From Edaphobacter sp. (GTDB lineage Bacteria > Acidobacteriota > Terriglobia > Terriglobales > Acidobacteriaceae): DNA of 64,000 bases. Within the stretch, counting starts at the first letter, position 1; every line of letters begins with the position of its first letter. Under the pieces are notes generated by a model. The model had not been told where the DNA came from, searched no databases, and saw nothing but the letters and a program-made list of their open reading frames with translations. This document shows positions 8,683 through 18,155 of the stretch, in pieces. The DNA lies in the NCBI GenBank assembly GCA_025462645.1, contig JAOAPB010000067.1, positions 1 to 64,000 on the forward strand, read 5' to 3'. A program made the position numbers and the translations under genes.

Positions 8683-11232
8683 TTATTTGAGGCGGGCGCC
8701 CAGCTCGATGTCCTCGGCGAAGGTGGCGAGGATGGGCTTGCCGTCTTCGCCGTTGGAGGCGGCGAGCAACATGCCGTGGGACTCGAGGCCGCGCATCTTG
8801 CGGGGGGCGAGGTTGGCGATGACGACGATCTTGCGGCCGATGAGCTCTTCGGGGGTGTACCACTCGGCGATGCCGGAGAGGATCTGGCGCCTCTCGTAGC
8901 CGAGATCGACCTCGAGGCGGAGGAGCTTGTCGGCCTTGGGGATGCGCTCGGCGACGATGATTTTGGCTACACGGAGGTCGATCTTGACGAAGTCGTCGAT
9001 GGCGATCTGCGGGGTGTCGGGGGCGGCGGAGGCTGCGGCGGAGTTTGCGAAGGCACCGGAGGCTGGAGACTCGGCGTGGGGTGGGGTTCGGACGAGGTCG
9101 GGGCCGGGGGCTGCCGCCGCGCCGACGTGGGAGCCGGGATTCTGCTCGGAGAGGCTGCTGGTGCGGGGCGGGGCTCCGGGGTGCGTGGAGTCAGAGGGGG
9201 CAGGGGAGGTGTGGGTGGTCTTCTCGTCGACGAACTTGGACGGGGTGGGCTGCTCTGCTTTTTGTGGGGTGTTGTTCAGTTCCATGTCGGTCATGATCTG
9301 GATGAGTCCTTTGTCTGCTCGGGGGAAGATGGGGGAGAGGGGGCCTAGTTTTGTGCCGGGTTTCAGTCCGCCCCATTCCAGGTTTTTCAGTTCGCCGTTC
9401 TTGGCGGCTTGTTCGATGGCGCCTAGGCCTAGTTGGGCCCAGACGGCAGCTGTGGCGTAGGGGAGAACGGGATAAAAAAGAGCGGTAATGATTCGGATGG
9501 ATTCAGCTGCGGTATACAAGACCTCCTCTAATTTGACGCGTTTGCTCTCATCCGCAGCGAGTTTCCAAGGCGCACTACGGGTCACATATTCATCTACATA
9601 AGTTATGTGTTCTGCGATTAGCGACAGAGAAGTAGAAAAGTTCAGCCCAATGATAATGTCATCAAAACCGGATGACCGAAGCCAATAATTAGAGTCGTGT
9701 TCGCTGCCAAGATCATTCATCAACTTAATCGCTGGCAAGCCGACCGCATCAACGCTAATTGATTCAATTGAATCAACGAAAGCGGGATCCCTCCTTCTGA
9801 TCAAAGGACGTTTTTCTGGTATCAATCCCTCTCTGTATTTGTGGATCATCGACAGCGTGCGGCTGACTAGGTTGCCATAGCCATTCGCCAAGTCGCTGTT
9901 GTAGCGCTGGACTAGAGCGTCGAAGCTGAAGCTGCCGTCCTGGCCGAAGGGGATCTCGCGGAGGAGGAAGTAGCGGAGGACATCGGACGCGAAGAGGTCT
10001 TGTTCGGCTTTGGTTGGTTGTTGAGGCGGCTCGGGTGAAGCAGATCCCTCCGCTTCGCTGCGCTCCGGTCGGGATGACACAGAAGTGGGGAGTAGCAGGG
10101 TGCCGAAGGCGTCGAGGATGGTTTCGGTGCGGACGATGTTGCCGCGGGATTTGGACATCTTCGAGTCTTCGAAGAGGAGCCAGCCGTGGGCGGTGATCGC
10201 TTTGGGCAGGGGAAGGCCGGCGGCTAGGAGGAAGGCAGGCCAGTAGACGCAGTGGAAGCGGATGATCTCCTTGCCTACGAGGTGGAGGTCGGCGGGCCAG
10301 TACTTTTTGAATTTTTCCTGCTCGGCTGGGTCGTCGCTGCCGTAGCCGATGGCTGTCATGTAGTTGGCGAGGGCGTCGAGCCAGACGTAGATGACGTGCT
10401 TCTCGTCGCCGGGGACGGGGATGCCCCACTTGAAGCTGGAGCGGGAGATGGAGAGGTCCTTGAGGGCTCCGGGGACGTAGGGGGTGCCCTTGGTGGAATA
10501 GGCGATGGTGCTTTCCGGGGAGATTTGTGGCTCGTCCGGCGAAATGCGGGGGTTCTTCGCTTCGCTCAGAATGACATCGTTAGAAGGATTGGCGAGGTTG
10601 CCAGAAAGATTGGCGATGTTGCCGCGGAGGAAGCTTAGGACTTCGTTCTTGCGGACTTCGGGTTGGATATCGAGACGGTTGTCCGGATCGTCGCTTTCGA
10701 TGAGGTCGATCAGCTGGCGCTGGTAGTTGGAGAGGCGGAAGAAGTAGTTCTCTTCAGTGACGGTCTCGGTGGGCTTGCCGTCGGGGCCGATGGTGCCGGG
10801 AGGGCCGTCGATGAACATCTCCTCGCCGACGGAGTATTGGCCGGTGTAGGTGCTGAGGTAGATGGCGTCGCGGTCGCGGAGGAGCTGGAAGAGCTTCTGG
10901 ACGGCTGATTTGTGGCGGGGGTCGGTGGTGCGGATGTAGTCGTCGTAGGTGATGCCCATGCGGTCCCAGAGGTCGCGGAAGCTCTGCGCGATCTTGTCGA
11001 CGAAGTGCTGGGTGGGGATGCCGGCGGCGGCGGCGGAGCGCTCGATCTTCTGGCCGTGCTCGTCGGTGCCGGTGAGGAAAAAGGTGTCGTCGCCGAGAAG
11101 GCGGTGGCGGCGCGCGATGACGTCGGCCGCAATGGTGGTATACGCGTGACCGATGTGGGGGCGCGCGTTGACGTAGTAGATCGGGGTGGTTAAGTAGAAC
11201 TTTTTTTGTGTCTCAGACATGAGGGTGGCCAA
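8683..11232 (-). CDS. metG: Methionyl-tRNA synthetase with C-terminal EMAP-like tRNA-binding domain
   Basis: TTPIYYVNARPHIGHAYTTIAADVIARRHRLLGDDTFFLTGTDEHGQKI; KMSKSRGNIV; C-terminal IAIDDFVKIDLRVAKIIVAERIPKADKLLRLEVDLG. Confidence 0.97.
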   Translation of the reverse strand: MATLMSETQKKFYLTTPIYYVNARPHIGHAYTTIAADVIARRHRLLGDDTFFLTGTDEHGQKIERSAAAAGIPTQHFVDKIAQSFRDLWDRMGITYDDYIRTTDPRHKSAVQKLFQLLRDRDAIYLSTYTGQYSVGEEMFIDGPPGTIGPDGKPTETVTEENYFFRLSNYQRQLIDLIESDDPDNRLDIQPEVRKNEVLSFLRGNIANLSGNLANPSNDVILSEAKNPRISPDEPQISPESTIAYSTKGTPYVPGALKDLSISRSSFKWGIPVPGDEKHVIYVWLDALANYMTAIGYGSDDPAEQEKFKKYWPADLHLVGKEIIRFHCVYWPAFLLAAGLPLPKAITAHGWLLFEDSKMSKSRGNIVRTETILDAFGTLLLPTSVSSRPERSEAEGSASPEPPQQPTKAEQDLFASDVLRYFLLREIPFGQDGSFSFDALVQRYNSDLANGYGNLVSRTLSMIHKYREGLIPEKRPLIRRRDPAFVDSIESISVDAVGLPAIKLMNDLGSEHDSNYWLRSSGFDDIIIGLNFSTSLSLIAEHITYVDEYVTRSAPWKLAADESKRVKLEEVLYTAAESIRIITALFYPVLPYATAAVWAQLGLGAIEQAAKNGELKNLEWGGLKPGTKLGPLSPIFPRADKGLIQIMTDMELNNTPQKAEQPTPSKFVDEKTTHTSPAPSDSTHPGAPPRTSSLSEQNPGSHVGAAAAPGPDLVRTPPHAESPASGAFANSAAASAAPDTPQIAIDDFVKIDLRVAKIIVAERIPKADKLLRLEVDLGYERRQILSGIAEWYTPEELIGRKIVVIANLAPRKMRGLESHGMLLAASNGEDGKPILATFAEDIELGARLK
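10041..10082. repeat. Interspersed repeat-like segment inside metG (translates to SSRPERSEAEGSA)
   Basis: cagatccctccgcttcgctgcgctccggtcgggatgacaca; lies in a non-conserved insertion after KMSKS. Confidence 0.6.
10547..10577. repeat. Interspersed repeat-like segment inside metG (translates to DVILSEAKNPRI)
   Basis: gcgggggttcttcgcttcgctcagaatgaca; lies in a non-conserved insertion. Confidence 0.6.
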
Positions 11233-11328
11233 TTTTCAGTCTAGCAGGGGGGTTGGGGGACAGCGGGGAGCATGGGCAGGAACGAGCCACAGGAACAGCA
11301 AAAAAACACGCATGGCGAAAGCCGATGC

Positions 11329-11370
11329 GGGGGGTCTTCCCCTTTGGCTACGCTCAGGGTCAGAGTGACG
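11329..11370. repeat. Third related repeat-like segment, just upstream of metG
   Basis: ggggggtcttcccctttggctacgctcagggtcagagtgacg; shares the CTTCG/CGCTCAG...GTGAC layout with the two metG copies. Confidence 0.5.
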
Positions 11371-11381
11371 GAACGACTGGC

Positions 11382-12257
11382 TTAGGGGGTGGTTGTCGGG
11401 GTGCTGCTGGATTCGGGTTGGGGTTCTTCGTGGATCGGCGTTGCGGGAAGGTTCTCCTCAGCGGCCTGGGCTTTGCTGGCGAGGTTGAGATGCTGCTCCA
11501 TGGTGTGGCGAGCCTGGGCGGGGTTGTGGGAGCGGATGGCGCGGTAGATCTCGCGGTGCATCTCGGCAGACTCTTTGAGGTCCTGGGCGTTCTGGACGGT
11601 CTTGCTGCGGTACTCGTAGAGGTTGGCGGTGATGGTCTCCATGAGGGTGCCGAGGATGGGGTTTCCGGCGGCGCGCGCGATGGTCCGGTGGAAGCGGACG
11701 TCGTGGATGAGGTACTCCTGGGGGTCGGTGAGGGCGGCGTACATCTCGGCGACCTCTTCGGCGAGCTCGGCGATGTGCTCGTCGGTGGCTCGCTCGGCGG
11801 CGAGGGCGGCGACGCTGGCCTCGAGGACGAGGCGTGCTTCGAACATCTGCCAGGGGAGGAAGCCGTGGAGGGCTCCGAGGACGGAGAGGGAGCTGGAGTC
11901 GAGGGCGGGGGGGCCGTTGGAGACGAAGGTCCCGGCGCCGTGGCGGCTCTTGAGGACGCCCATGGCAGAGAGGAAGCCGATACCGGCACGGAGGCTGGAG
12001 CGGCTGATCTTGAGCTGGCGGGCTAGTTCGCGCTCGGGGGGGAGGCGGTCGCCGGGGCGGACTTCACCATTTGAAATGAGGGAGCGGACGTACTCGACGA
12101 CCTGCATGGTGAGCTGACTGTGTGTCGTCGCGTCGCCGTCGACCTCTTTATGATCCTCTTTTTTCACGCCGAACAAAGCTCCTTGCCGAAGTGGAAGAAG
12201 AGTATCACGGGCGTAAGACGTCACGCCAAGCAAAGGTGCCGTAGGGGAGCAGCCCAT
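11382..12257 (-). CDS. GntR/FadR-family transcriptional regulator (FCD domain)
   Basis: VVEYVRSLISNGEVRPGDRLPPERELARQLKISRSSLRAGIGFLSAMGVLKSRHGAGTFV plus helical FCD-like C-terminus. True start is probably internal to the listed ORF. Confidence 0.9.
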   Translation of the reverse strand: MGCSPTAPLLGVTSYARDTLLPLRQGALFGVKKEDHKEVDGDATTHSQLTMQVVEYVRSLISNGEVRPGDRLPPERELARQLKISRSSLRAGIGFLSAMGVLKSRHGAGTFVSNGPPALDSSSLSVLGALHGFLPWQMFEARLVLEASVAALAAERATDEHIAELAEEVAEMYAALTDPQEYLIHDVRFHRTIARAAGNPILGTLMETITANLYEYRSKTVQNAQDLKESAEMHREIYRAIRSHNPAQARHTMEQHLNLASKAQAAEENLPATPIHEEPQPESSSTPTTTP

Positions 12258-12317
12258 CGTATGCGCCGCGGAGTACGGGCAGACGATGGGCTGTGGGTTA
12301 GAACGGATGCGGGGAGA

Positions 12318-13664
12318 TCAGGCTGTGCGTGGCTGTCCGAGCCTGGGTACGAGGAGATGGAAGATCAACAGAGCTGTGAGATAGGCGAGGCCGGCAAGGC
12401 TGAAGATAAGCATGGGGTGAAGTGAGAAGTAGTGCTTCACGATCCAGGTAAAGGTCGCTCCGCCGACCGCGCCGATGGCTCCGCCGAGGCCGACGACGGT
12501 AGAGACGGCGGTGGAGGGGAACATGTCGGTTGGGGTGGAGAAGAGGTTCGCGGACCAACCCTGATGGGCAGCGGCAGCAAGCGCGAAGAGGGCGACGGCG
12601 GGCCAGGCGCTGTTGGGCGAGATGTGTCCCATCGTTGGGACGAGCATGATGGGAACCACGCAGAGGGCGCAGATGAGGAGAGCGATTTTACGTCCGCTGT
12701 TTACGCTGTAGCCGCGCTTCATGAGGAAGCCGGAGAATCCGCCGCCGGCGATAGAGCCGACGCTGGAGACGGCGTAGACAGCGACGATCTCCCAGTAGGC
12801 GTGAGCCAGATCCAGGCCGTAGTTCTCGTTGAGAAACTTGGGGAGATAGAAGAGATAGAACCACCAGATGGGATCAGTGAGGCCTTTGGCGATCGAGAAG
12901 GCGTAGAGGCCCTTGTGGTGGGCGAGCTCGCCAAAGAGAGCGAAGAAGCCCCTGTTCGCGGAAGGAGAGACAACCTCCTGGAGATTGATCTGGGTCTGGG
13001 TGGCTCCGCGGCGAAGCTTGTTATACGGGAAGAGAAGCCAGACAACGAGCCAGATCAGACCCATGGAGCCGGTGGTGACGAAGGCGGCCCTCCAGCCGAA
13101 GCGGTAGGTGACAAAGGCGACGAGAGCAGGGGCGATGAAGGCGGAGGCGTTGGAGCCGGAGTTGAAGATGCCGGTGGCGAGAGCACGCTCTTCGGAGGGG
13201 AACCACTCCGTGGTGGCCTTGATGGCGGCGGGGAAGTTTCCGGACTCACCGAGGCCGAGCAAGGCGCGGGCGATGCAGAAGCCGACGACACTGCCGACGA
13301 GAGCGTGCGACATAGAAGCGAGCGCCCAGACGGCGATGGCGATGGCGTAACCGAGCTTGGTGCCGAGCTTGTCGATGACGCGGCCGGCCGTGAGGAGACC
13401 GACTCCGTAGGCGACCTGGAAGCAGATGATGATGTTGCCGTAGTTGTTGTTGAAGACGTCCTGGTGGACGGCGTCCTGGGAGAAGTCCCAGCCCATGAAG
13501 GGGAGGTTGTGGAGGAGCGGCTCGATCAGCGAGAGGACGGAGCGGTCCATGTAGTTAATGGTGGTCGCGGCGAAGAGGAGAGCGCAGACGAACCATCGGG
13601 TACTGGGTTTTTCCGGGGCGGAGGTGGTGAAGCCCGAATCAGACAGGCTGGCGGCGTTAGACAT
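12318..13664 (-). CDS. MFS transporter, ACS (hexuronate/anion:cation symporter) type
   Basis: WFVCALLFAATTINYMDRSVLSL...NIIICFQVAYGVGLLTAGRVIDKLGTKLG...ALLGLGESGNFPAAIKATTEWFP. Start at MSNAAS preferred over the 13787 start. Confidence 0.88.
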   Translation of the reverse strand: MSNAASLSDSGFTTSAPEKPSTRWFVCALLFAATTINYMDRSVLSLIEPLLHNLPFMGWDFSQDAVHQDVFNNNYGNIIICFQVAYGVGLLTAGRVIDKLGTKLGYAIAIAVWALASMSHALVGSVVGFCIARALLGLGESGNFPAAIKATTEWFPSEERALATGIFNSGSNASAFIAPALVAFVTYRFGWRAAFVTTGSMGLIWLVVWLLFPYNKLRRGATQTQINLQEVVSPSANRGFFALFGELAHHKGLYAFSIAKGLTDPIWWFYLFYLPKFLNENYGLDLAHAYWEIVAVYAVSSVGSIAGGGFSGFLMKRGYSVNSGRKIALLICALCVVPIMLVPTMGHISPNSAWPAVALFALAAAAHQGWSANLFSTPTDMFPSTAVSTVVGLGGAIGAVGGATFTWIVKHYFSLHPMLIFSLAGLAYLTALLIFHLLVPRLGQPRTA

Positions 13665-13972
13665 GCAGTAGAGGCTCCCGGGAAGATTCTGGTCTGACCA
13701 TTGATCGTGTAGGCCGCTTCGGTGCGGCCACTCTGAACGGAAGTGCGTCGTGGATGAGGATAGCTGTTGGTAGGCTACTTGTGTCAAGCTCGAACTAAAT
13801 GGGTTTGGAGTATGGTCAGGCCACTGATTTCTTGGATTTTGCGAGCGTCAAAGGCTGCTAGAGAGGGATGAGGGGGGTGGAGGTATTTGAAGTCGGCTCC
13901 TTGCGGCCAGATACTCAGGTGTGCCTCCGTCCCAAACGACAGTCGCGCAACATTTACACTTAAACCTTGACT

Positions 13973-15115
13973 ATGTCTGACAAACTGCATGAATGCGCGG
14001 TCGCCGGGGACCCGGGCGATCTTCTTCTGCTTCGCGTCCATCCCGCGCCCCTTCGTCCGTCCCGCACGGCCTTTCAGCGTGATCGGGAGCGGATTGTGCA
14101 GTCGCGTGCCTTCCGCCGTCTTGCGGGGAAGACGCAGGTCTTTACCAGCCGCGCCTCCGACCACTTTCGCAGCCGTCTGACTCACACGATGGAGGTTGCC
14201 CAGATCGCCCGCGCCGCTGCGGCGGAGCTGGGACTGAATGAGGATCTTGCTGAAACTCTGGCCCTTGTTCACGATATCGGCCATCCTCCTTTTGGCCATG
14301 CGGGCGAACGGGCTCTCGACCAGTGTCTCTGTCGCCATGGTCGCAACTTCGACCATAACCTCCACGCCCTGCGGATCGTAGAGCACTTCGAGCAGCGCTA
14401 TGCCGCCCACCGTGGTCTAAATCTGACACTCGGCGTGCGCGAAGGCATCATCAAGCACTCCCGCGACTACAGTGCCGACCAACACCCCGACCTGGCGGAA
14501 TATCTGCTCGACGAACGGCCACCGCTCGAGGCGCAGCTCATCGATCTTGCCGACGAGATCGCCTATCTCACGGCCGATCTAGACGATGGGGTTGAGTCCG
14601 GCCTGCTCGAGATTAGTCATATTTGCGAGAATGTCGATATCCTCAACCGCTGCTACCGTGCCGTCGAGCGGGAGCACGCCGGTCTCGAGGAGAAGTACCT
14701 CTTCAATGAAGCGCTCCAACTGATGCAGAACACGCTTACCGATGACCTGATCGAGAACACTCGCAAGAACACCCAGGCTATTGGCGCCGAGTCCCTCGCC
14801 GACATCCGAAGGCACACCTCTCGCCTCGCTCTGTTCTCCCCGCAGGCGGAGGCCGAACGCCTGCAGGAGAAGCGCTATCTCTACGACACGCTCTACACTT
14901 GCGATGCGCTCGAAAATGAGCATGACAAGGCCGAAGAGGTTGTGACCACGCTCTTTAACTACTGGATCAACGATCCTGAGGAGCTGCCGCAGGGTTATTT
15001 CGACGAAGTGCGGGAAGAGGGGCTCGCACGCGTCGTTGCCGACTATATCGCGGGCATGACCGACAGCTTCATCCTCCTGCAATACGCCCAGGTCAAACGC
15101 GCCGTCCGCCGCTAG
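13973..15115 (+). CDS. dgt: Deoxyguanosinetriphosphate triphosphohydrolase-like HD protein
   Basis: RDRERIVQSRAFRRLAGKTQVF; RSRLTHTMEVAQIAR; ALVHDIGHPPFGHAGE. Confidence 0.94.
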   Translation: MSDKLHECAVAGDPGDLLLLRVHPAPLRPSRTAFQRDRERIVQSRAFRRLAGKTQVFTSRASDHFRSRLTHTMEVAQIARAAAAELGLNEDLAETLALVHDIGHPPFGHAGERALDQCLCRHGRNFDHNLHALRIVEHFEQRYAAHRGLNLTLGVREGIIKHSRDYSADQHPDLAEYLLDERPPLEAQLIDLADEIAYLTADLDDGVESGLLEISHICENVDILNRCYRAVEREHAGLEEKYLFNEALQLMQNTLTDDLIENTRKNTQAIGAESLADIRRHTSRLALFSPQAEAERLQEKRYLYDTLYTCDALENEHDKAEEVVTTLFNYWINDPEELPQGYFDEVREEGLARVVADYIAGMTDSFILLQYAQVKRAVRR

Positions 15116-15190
15116 CACCCGTGGATACTGGACGAATTCGCGATCAAAGCGGTGCCCGTTGACACATCTGCGCTGTAGAATGCCAGCCAC

Positions 15191-15820
15191 ATGAGCTTTA
15201 CCGCGGGCAACATCACGGCACTTGTCGTCGCAGCCAGCTTCGCGGCCGGTCTGAATATCTACGCCACGGTGCTGACCCTCGGTATCCTGGCACGCACGCA
15301 ATGGGTCTCGTTGCCTCCAGGGCTTGAGTCGCTCGGCCACACCTGGGTGCTGGTCGTCTGCGGCATCATGTTCGCCATCGAGTTCGTCGCGGACAAGATT
15401 CCAGGCTTCGACATGATCTGGAACGCGCTTCACACCATCGTTCGCGTACCTATCGCCGGCCTGGTTGCTTACCACGCCAGCTCGCAGCTCTCGCCGCAGA
15501 TGCAGATTATGGCCACAGGGATCGGTGCAGGTATCGCGCTCGCAACACACGGCTCCAAGACTGCTGTTCGCGCCGCCGTGACGCCAAGCCCGGAGCCGGT
15601 GTCGAACATCGCGCTAAGTACTACGGAAGACGTCGTCGCCATCGGTCTTACGTGGTTCGCAACGCACCACCCTATCATCGCCGCATCTGCAGCTCTGATT
15701 CTTCTGACATCGGGAGTCGTCGTTGCCCGGGCCCTTCTAAAAGCTATCCAGCGGCCGTTGCGACGAATCTTCCGCCCTGATCTGGAGCGAGCGGAGGCGG
15801 CCAGAAAACCATCCGTCTAA
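15191..15820 (+). CDS. DUF4126-like membrane protein
   Basis: Hydrophobic protein with GLNIYATVLTLGILAR and IEFVADKIPGFDMIWNALHTIVRVPIAGLVAY. Confidence 0.75.
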   Translation: MSFTAGNITALVVAASFAAGLNIYATVLTLGILARTQWVSLPPGLESLGHTWVLVVCGIMFAIEFVADKIPGFDMIWNALHTIVRVPIAGLVAYHASSQLSPQMQIMATGIGAGIALATHGSKTAVRAAVTPSPEPVSNIALSTTEDVVAIGLTWFATHHPIIAASAALILLTSGVVVARALLKAIQRPLRRIFRPDLERAEAARKPSV

Positions 15821-15853
15821 CGGCTCGCCCTAGCGGGTGAAGCGCGGACGGCT

Positions 15854-16756
15854 TCACCGCTCCAGCGCCGCTCGATCCCAGTTTGCGAGTCTCGCGCCAG
15901 CCTCGTAGGTACTCTGCAGAAAGTCCATCACCGCATCGTCTGGCGAAGCTGCCGCGCGCACATCGTCATACTTCAGGATGAACTCTCCAAGTTTTTTATC
16001 GTAGTATGCGGCGTCAGGCTTTACCTTTTCGGCATCCAACGCCGCGGGCGAGGGGGCGGCGTAACAGTAGAAGGCCGCCGTGCCGAATCCACCATTTCCG
16101 GGCCAGAAGCCAGCGCTGATCACCTCGTGCGAGTAAGCCTCGCGAGTGATTCTATCGGCGTCGTCGCGCGGCGGCGCAGGTCGACCGGAGAAGCGCGTTA
16201 CCGCAAGGTCGAAGCTCCCCCAGAAGAAATGCACCGGACTCATCTTCCCGACAAAGCGTGAGGAGAACTGCCTGAAGAGATTGTCTGCAGAGGTCAATGT
16301 CCGCCAGAACCGGTGTGCGTACTCCGGGTCGTAGGAGTGATGCACCTCATCCTTCGCGAACGGAATCGGATCGCTGATCTCCACCGGCACCGGGTTGATT
16401 TCGACGGAGACACCGAGAGTGGAGAGGCATCTCTGATACTCCGCGTAAAAGCTCGCCACAGTCTGGGCGCGTAGCGGCACGGCGAGCTCACTTCCTGAGC
16501 TCAGGCGAAACCGCAGGTCATGACTTACGAAGTCGAACTCGATCTCAAGGAGATCGCCCTGATAGGGCATCGCTGAGGTAGTCAGTCCGCGTGCGCTTAC
16601 GTAGAGAGGAACGTTCCACCAGTGGTTCAACAGCGGAGTCAATTCCAGGCGCGTCTTCCCCACAATCTGCGTCCACATGTGCAGCGTCGCAGCCGTGTCC
16701 TTCCACTTATCCCAGGGAAGCTCAGGCCAACTGTGCGATGGTGCGGTCTTTGTCAT
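15854..16756 (-). CDS. DUF5996-like protein
   Basis: WPELPWDKWKDTAATLHMWTQIVGKTRLELTPLLNHWWNVPLYVSARGLTTSAMPY; MSPVHFFWGSFDLAVTRFSGRPAP. Confidence 0.8.
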   Translation of the reverse strand: MTKTAPSHSWPELPWDKWKDTAATLHMWTQIVGKTRLELTPLLNHWWNVPLYVSARGLTTSAMPYQGDLLEIEFDFVSHDLRFRLSSGSELAVPLRAQTVASFYAEYQRCLSTLGVSVEINPVPVEISDPIPFAKDEVHHSYDPEYAHRFWRTLTSADNLFRQFSSRFVGKMSPVHFFWGSFDLAVTRFSGRPAPPRDDADRITREAYSHEVISAGFWPGNGGFGTAAFYCYAAPSPAALDAEKVKPDAAYYDKKLGEFILKYDDVRAAASPDDAVMDFLQSTYEAGARLANWDRAALER

Positions 16757-16839
16757 TACCAGGGGCTCCTATAAGCGATCGAGTGTCTTCGTTGAATGAA
16801 CTTTACTCCAGTCCCACAGGTAAAGACATGTTGAAAAGA

Positions 16840-18108
16840 CTATCGTGACACAGCGCGGACTAGTGATACTTTGGCCGCATCGACGCTACGCCATGCTACG
16901 TATGCATCTCCGTCTGGCGCGAGGCTCAATGTGGGGTAGCGGTCTCCGGCGTCGTCCGCAGGTACGCGAGACACTGCGGAGAGGTGTCCGCGTGTATCGA
17001 TGCGGAAGATAAACGGCGTCACCTCTTCCCACCTGCCTGTCTGCGATGGGAGGCGCCCGGAGAACGCGATGGCGATCGTTCCGTCGTCTCTGGAGGCAAG
17101 GAAGGGATGGTTCGCGCTCTGTATGCCGCCGCTGACGACGATCTCACGAGAAAAACTTCTACCGCCATCGCGAGACGCGGCCAGACGGATCCCGGGTTGT
17201 TCTCCCGCGGCCGTGTACCAGGAGACGATCAGCTTCTCCTTTTGAAGAGCTACGACGGGCCCGGACTCCGGGCAGCCGAAGATCTTCCATCGGTCTGCCG
17301 CGACACGAACCGGTTCGCCGAAGTGTTCTCCAGCATCAGTGGAAGTAGCCACGGCCACGTCTCTTTCGTTGTCGCCGTAGACATGACGGTACGCGACATA
17401 GACCCTGCCATCGCTCGAAATTGCAATAGAGGGGCGACAGCACGGGCACGCCAGTGTGGCAACCTTGACGTTGCTATGGAAGGTAACTCCGCGGTCCGTC
17501 GATCGAGCAAGGTATACGTTGAAGGTGCCGGTGGCTGCGGAGGTGTTATCTCGCCCATCGAGCCATACGGCATAGACGTCACCGTTTGGCGCAACCGCGA
17601 GCGACGCAAATCCCGAGTAGCTTTTGTCCGTGGCCGGCTTATCCGTAACGAGTGCGGAGTCAGGAGCCTTCGAATCCATACCGCTCGAACGAGCCACCCG
17701 CAGTTGTGTGCCGGTAGTGTCGTTCTTCTCCTGCCACAACGCGAAGGCGTACATGCCCCGCGCTATAAGTTGCGGCGCGTTCTCTGCCGATGTTGTAACG
17801 ACAGCTCCCGGAGAACTCAATGCTGTGGGAGACATCCAGTGCTCACCTCCATCGTGCGACATGCGTAGGGTTAGTGCTGGAACGCTATCGTTCTCTACGG
17901 AAAGAAGGTAGAGACCCCCTGTAACCGTAGCGGCAACGATGGGGCGCTTACCCCCGACCTGTAAAACGCGAGGGTGCGGCTCGAACACGAACGCCTGTTC
18001 TCCGGTTTGCACAAGTGTCTGAGAGCGTCGCCAAAGCAGAAAGCCTGTCACCAGCAGGAGGGCGATCAGCAGCGAACCGGCAATGATACGAATAGATCTT
18101 CGATTCAT
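16840..18108 (-). CDS. Secreted sialidase/BNR-repeat-like protein
   Basis: N-terminal TM/signal; repeated SxDGGxxW-type motifs (MSHDGGEHW, STDRGVTFHSN, STDAGEHFG, SRDGGRSFS). Confidence 0.75.
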   Translation of the reverse strand: MNRRSIRIIAGSLLIALLLVTGFLLWRRSQTLVQTGEQAFVFEPHPRVLQVGGKRPIVAATVTGGLYLLSVENDSVPALTLRMSHDGGEHWMSPTALSSPGAVVTTSAENAPQLIARGMYAFALWQEKNDTTGTQLRVARSSGMDSKAPDSALVTDKPATDKSYSGFASLAVAPNGDVYAVWLDGRDNTSAATGTFNVYLARSTDRGVTFHSNVKVATLACPCCRPSIAISSDGRVYVAYRHVYGDNERDVAVATSTDAGEHFGEPVRVAADRWKIFGCPESGPVVALQKEKLIVSWYTAAGEQPGIRLAASRDGGRSFSREIVVSGGIQSANHPFLASRDDGTIAIAFSGRLPSQTGRWEEVTPFIFRIDTRGHLSAVSRVPADDAGDRYPTLSLAPDGDAYVAWRSVDAAKVSLVRAVSR

Positions 18109-18155
18109 CGATCATCCTTTAAATAGTGGTGCGCTTGTATAGCCTTTACCCTTAC

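Noticed and set aside
11253-12026. 257-aa Gly/Val/Glu-rich plus-strand ORF
   Set aside because: Antisense to the GntR regulator; no domain features.
12432-13697. 421-aa plus-strand ORF opposite the MFS transporter
   Set aside because: Antisense frame of a well-supported MFS gene; composition (Gly/Glu/Asp-rich) typical of a GC-rich shadow ORF.
14579-15550. 323-aa minus-strand ORF opposite dgt
   Set aside because: Antisense to a confident dGTPase gene, no recognisable domain.
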